Assembly: GCA_037013685.1 (NCBI GenBank)
Contig: CM072891.1
Coordinates: forward strand, 5,432,501-5,496,500
DNA from: Acridotheres tristis
Lineage: Eukaryota > Chordata > Aves > Passeriformes > Sturnidae
Direction of reading: 5' to 3'
Length of the DNA: 64,000 nucleotides
Each line of letters opens with the position of its first letter. Within the stretch, counting starts at the first letter, position 1. The position numbers and the translations under genes were made by a program. Under the pieces are notes generated by a model. The model saw nothing but the letters and a program-made list of their open reading frames with translations, did not search any database and was not told the origin of the DNA. Below are positions 62,650-64,000 of this stretch, in pieces.

Positions 62650-63370
62650 CTTCCCACGGCTGCCGAGGGTCGCACACGCTGGCACGGGCTCAGTGCACAG
62701 CCAAACCGGCCTGCAAAAGTGGGGGGACACGAACTCTGTCCCCTCGCTCCGCTCTCAGCGTTGGCTCTGGCTTTGGTCACAGCCCTGAGCAAGGAAAAGC
62801 ACGGCTTTCCCCGCGGCACATCTGCTCCCGCTCCCTACTCTGGCTCCCGCTCTCTCTGCTCCCGCTCTCTCCTCTGCTCCTGCCCTCTCCTCTGCTGCTG
62901 CCCGCTCACCCGCGGTGAGACACGGCTCCCTCCCGTCTCCCTCCCGGCCCTGCTCGGCGCTGGACGCTGTCACGACCCTTACAAGCGTCCAGAGAGGCCA
63001 ATGTGTGCTCAGTGTCTGCCCCGCGCTCCCGCTATTTCTCGGGGAAAACGAGCTGGGGCTTGACTCGCCAGGCGGGGGGCGCCCGAGCGGCCGCTGAACC
63101 GAGGCGGCTCCGGACGATCCCTGCGCGCCCCGCACTGAGCGCGGCTGGCAGCGACACCGCTGCTCCTTCGTGCTCCCACGGCGCCGAGCCGCTGCCACCC
63201 GCACTGCCAAACCCCGCGGCGATCCCGGGCCGGGCCGGGGCAGGAGCCGCCGGCCCCGCACTCCCGAGGGCGGCCGCGCCGCCATCACATAAGCGCGGCC
63301 GCGGCGCTCGGCGGCGCCGCCATTTCGCTCGGGGGCTGCGGGAGCGGGCGGGCGCGTTTTACAGCGGTGT
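62650..63370 (-). promoter_or_regulatory. GPR176: GPR176 CpG-island promoter and 5' leader
   Basis: GC content and CpG density rise sharply here, highest at 63030-63350, then fall away on both sides. It lies directly upstream of GPR176 exon 1. Two minus-strand copies of ATGGCGGCG, the core of the YY1 site often found just downstream of start sites, lie at 63323-63315 and 63285-63277, which suggests transcription begins near 63,300-63,360. No TATA box was seen. A plus-strand pyrimidine-rich stretch with CTCCCGCTCTC-like repeats covers about 62822-62910. If transcription starts where suggested, the leader is about 1 kb and contains upstream ATGs. Confidence 0.7.
63277..63323 (-). promoter_or_regulatory. 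Pair of YY1-like ATGGCGGCG motifs
   Basis: ATGGCGGCG occurs on the minus strand at 63323-63315 and again at 63285-63277, 38 bp apart. In TATA-less promoters YY1 sites of this form mark the region just downstream of the start and also act as upstream ATGs. The first opens a 12-codon frame; the second opens a 176-codon frame ending near 62755. Confidence 0.5.
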
Positions 63371-64000
63371 TTTAAAACAGGTTCCTAATTCTGATGACAG
63401 ACTTTCAGAAGACGGTGCTGGGTTACAGATACGCATGTTACTTGTTAAAATAAATATTCTTCTTCTAAATGTATAATTCTCCAGAAAAGCTCTTCGTAAT
63501 AAGTTCGGGTATTGATTGTACGCATGGTGTTCATCCATATAGTGGGTACACATTTACCTTTAATTTGGAGACGTTGGGGGCTGCTAGTTAAAAAATAAGC
63601 CAAAAAGGTTTTTTCAGCCACTGGCCGACAGTCTGGGAATGCCCCGGGAAGAGGAGCCATCCATGTGCTCAGCTCCTGCACAGCAAGGCTTCCTCAGGGA
63701 CCCGATGCCCATGAGATGTGTATCCCAGTGACATTCGCACAGTCTCCTGCGGTGTGAACTTCGGTGATCCAGGACCGAGCTAGCTGCTGTGCCGTGGGTT
63801 CAAAGACATTTGCTGACCACGGGGATAGGGGACTGCCATTGTCCCATCCCACCACAGTCCTGGAGGCTGTTGGCCAAGCCTCTGCTTGTACCTCCATGTG
63901 TTTGCGCTAAGCCATTTACAGCCTCCTTTCATTCCTCTGGGAGTTCATTGCCCCAGCCTCTTTTCTAGTAATTCATGTCTCTGACTCACTCTGATTGTGG
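63371..64000. other. Upstream of GPR176, nothing recognised
   Basis: GC content falls back to background after 63370. No exon of the next gene expected from mammalian synteny (EIF2AK4) could be recognised. A minus-strand open frame of 67 codons at 63694-63897 has no familiar motif. Confidence 0.5.

Noticed and set aside
63694..63897. 67-codon minus-strand frame as a possible exon of the neighbouring gene
   Set aside because: No resemblance to EIF2AK4 or other known protein and no splice signals that support it.

Overview
This is a vertebrate nuclear window, most likely from a bird. The coding sequence is split into short exons with GT-AG introns, and the interspersed repeats are mainly truncated 3' ends of CR1 retrotransposons, the dominant LINE of birds and other sauropsids. 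The gene pair is FSIP1 followed by GPR176, both on the minus strand. This matches the order and orientation known for human 15q14, in a more compact form. Nothing prokaryotic (operon, CRISPR, IS element, phage) is present, and I saw no tRNA or rRNA gene.

Layout. From 1 to about 25,040 lies the 5' part of FSIP1 (fibrous sheath interacting protein 1, minus strand). Ten coding exons, totalling 1350 bp or 450 in-phase codons, can be placed between 23910 and 7837. The C-terminal exons lie beyond the left edge, so 1-7836 is intron. A non-coding first exon probably ends at the donor at 25036/25035, beside a GC-rich core promoter with a TCTCGCGAGA element at 25096-25105. That core is only about 110 bp wide. 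It sits between a 420-bp polypurine tract (24605-25023) and a 17-copy, 37-bp GC-rich minisatellite (25138-25796). From 25,800 to 31,432 is intergenic DNA plus the presumed GPR176 3' UTR.

GPR176 (orphan class A GPCR) runs from its CpG-island promoter (about 62,650-63,370) to its stop at 31433. It has three coding exons: 62274-62043, 33655-33403 and 32540-31433. They join in phase to give a 530-residue receptor. Intron 1 is 28.4 kb and holds most of the repeats, including CR1 fragments in both orientations, a candidate solo LTR at 54308-54938 and several microsatellites. The last 600 bp (63,370-64,000) lie upstream of GPR176 and hold nothing I recognise.

The two genes are not known to act together: FSIP1 is a sperm-tail scaffold partner and GPR176 is a Gz-linked receptor of the circadian clock. 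I found no convincing undescribed system. The best leads are: a 66-bp tandem duplication inside an FSIP1 exon that copies the splice donor; loss of the mammalian FSIP1 start codon; a phase-forced acceptor choice in another FSIP1 exon; the minisatellite and polypurine sandwich around the FSIP1 promoter; and a long open frame in the GPR176 leader.
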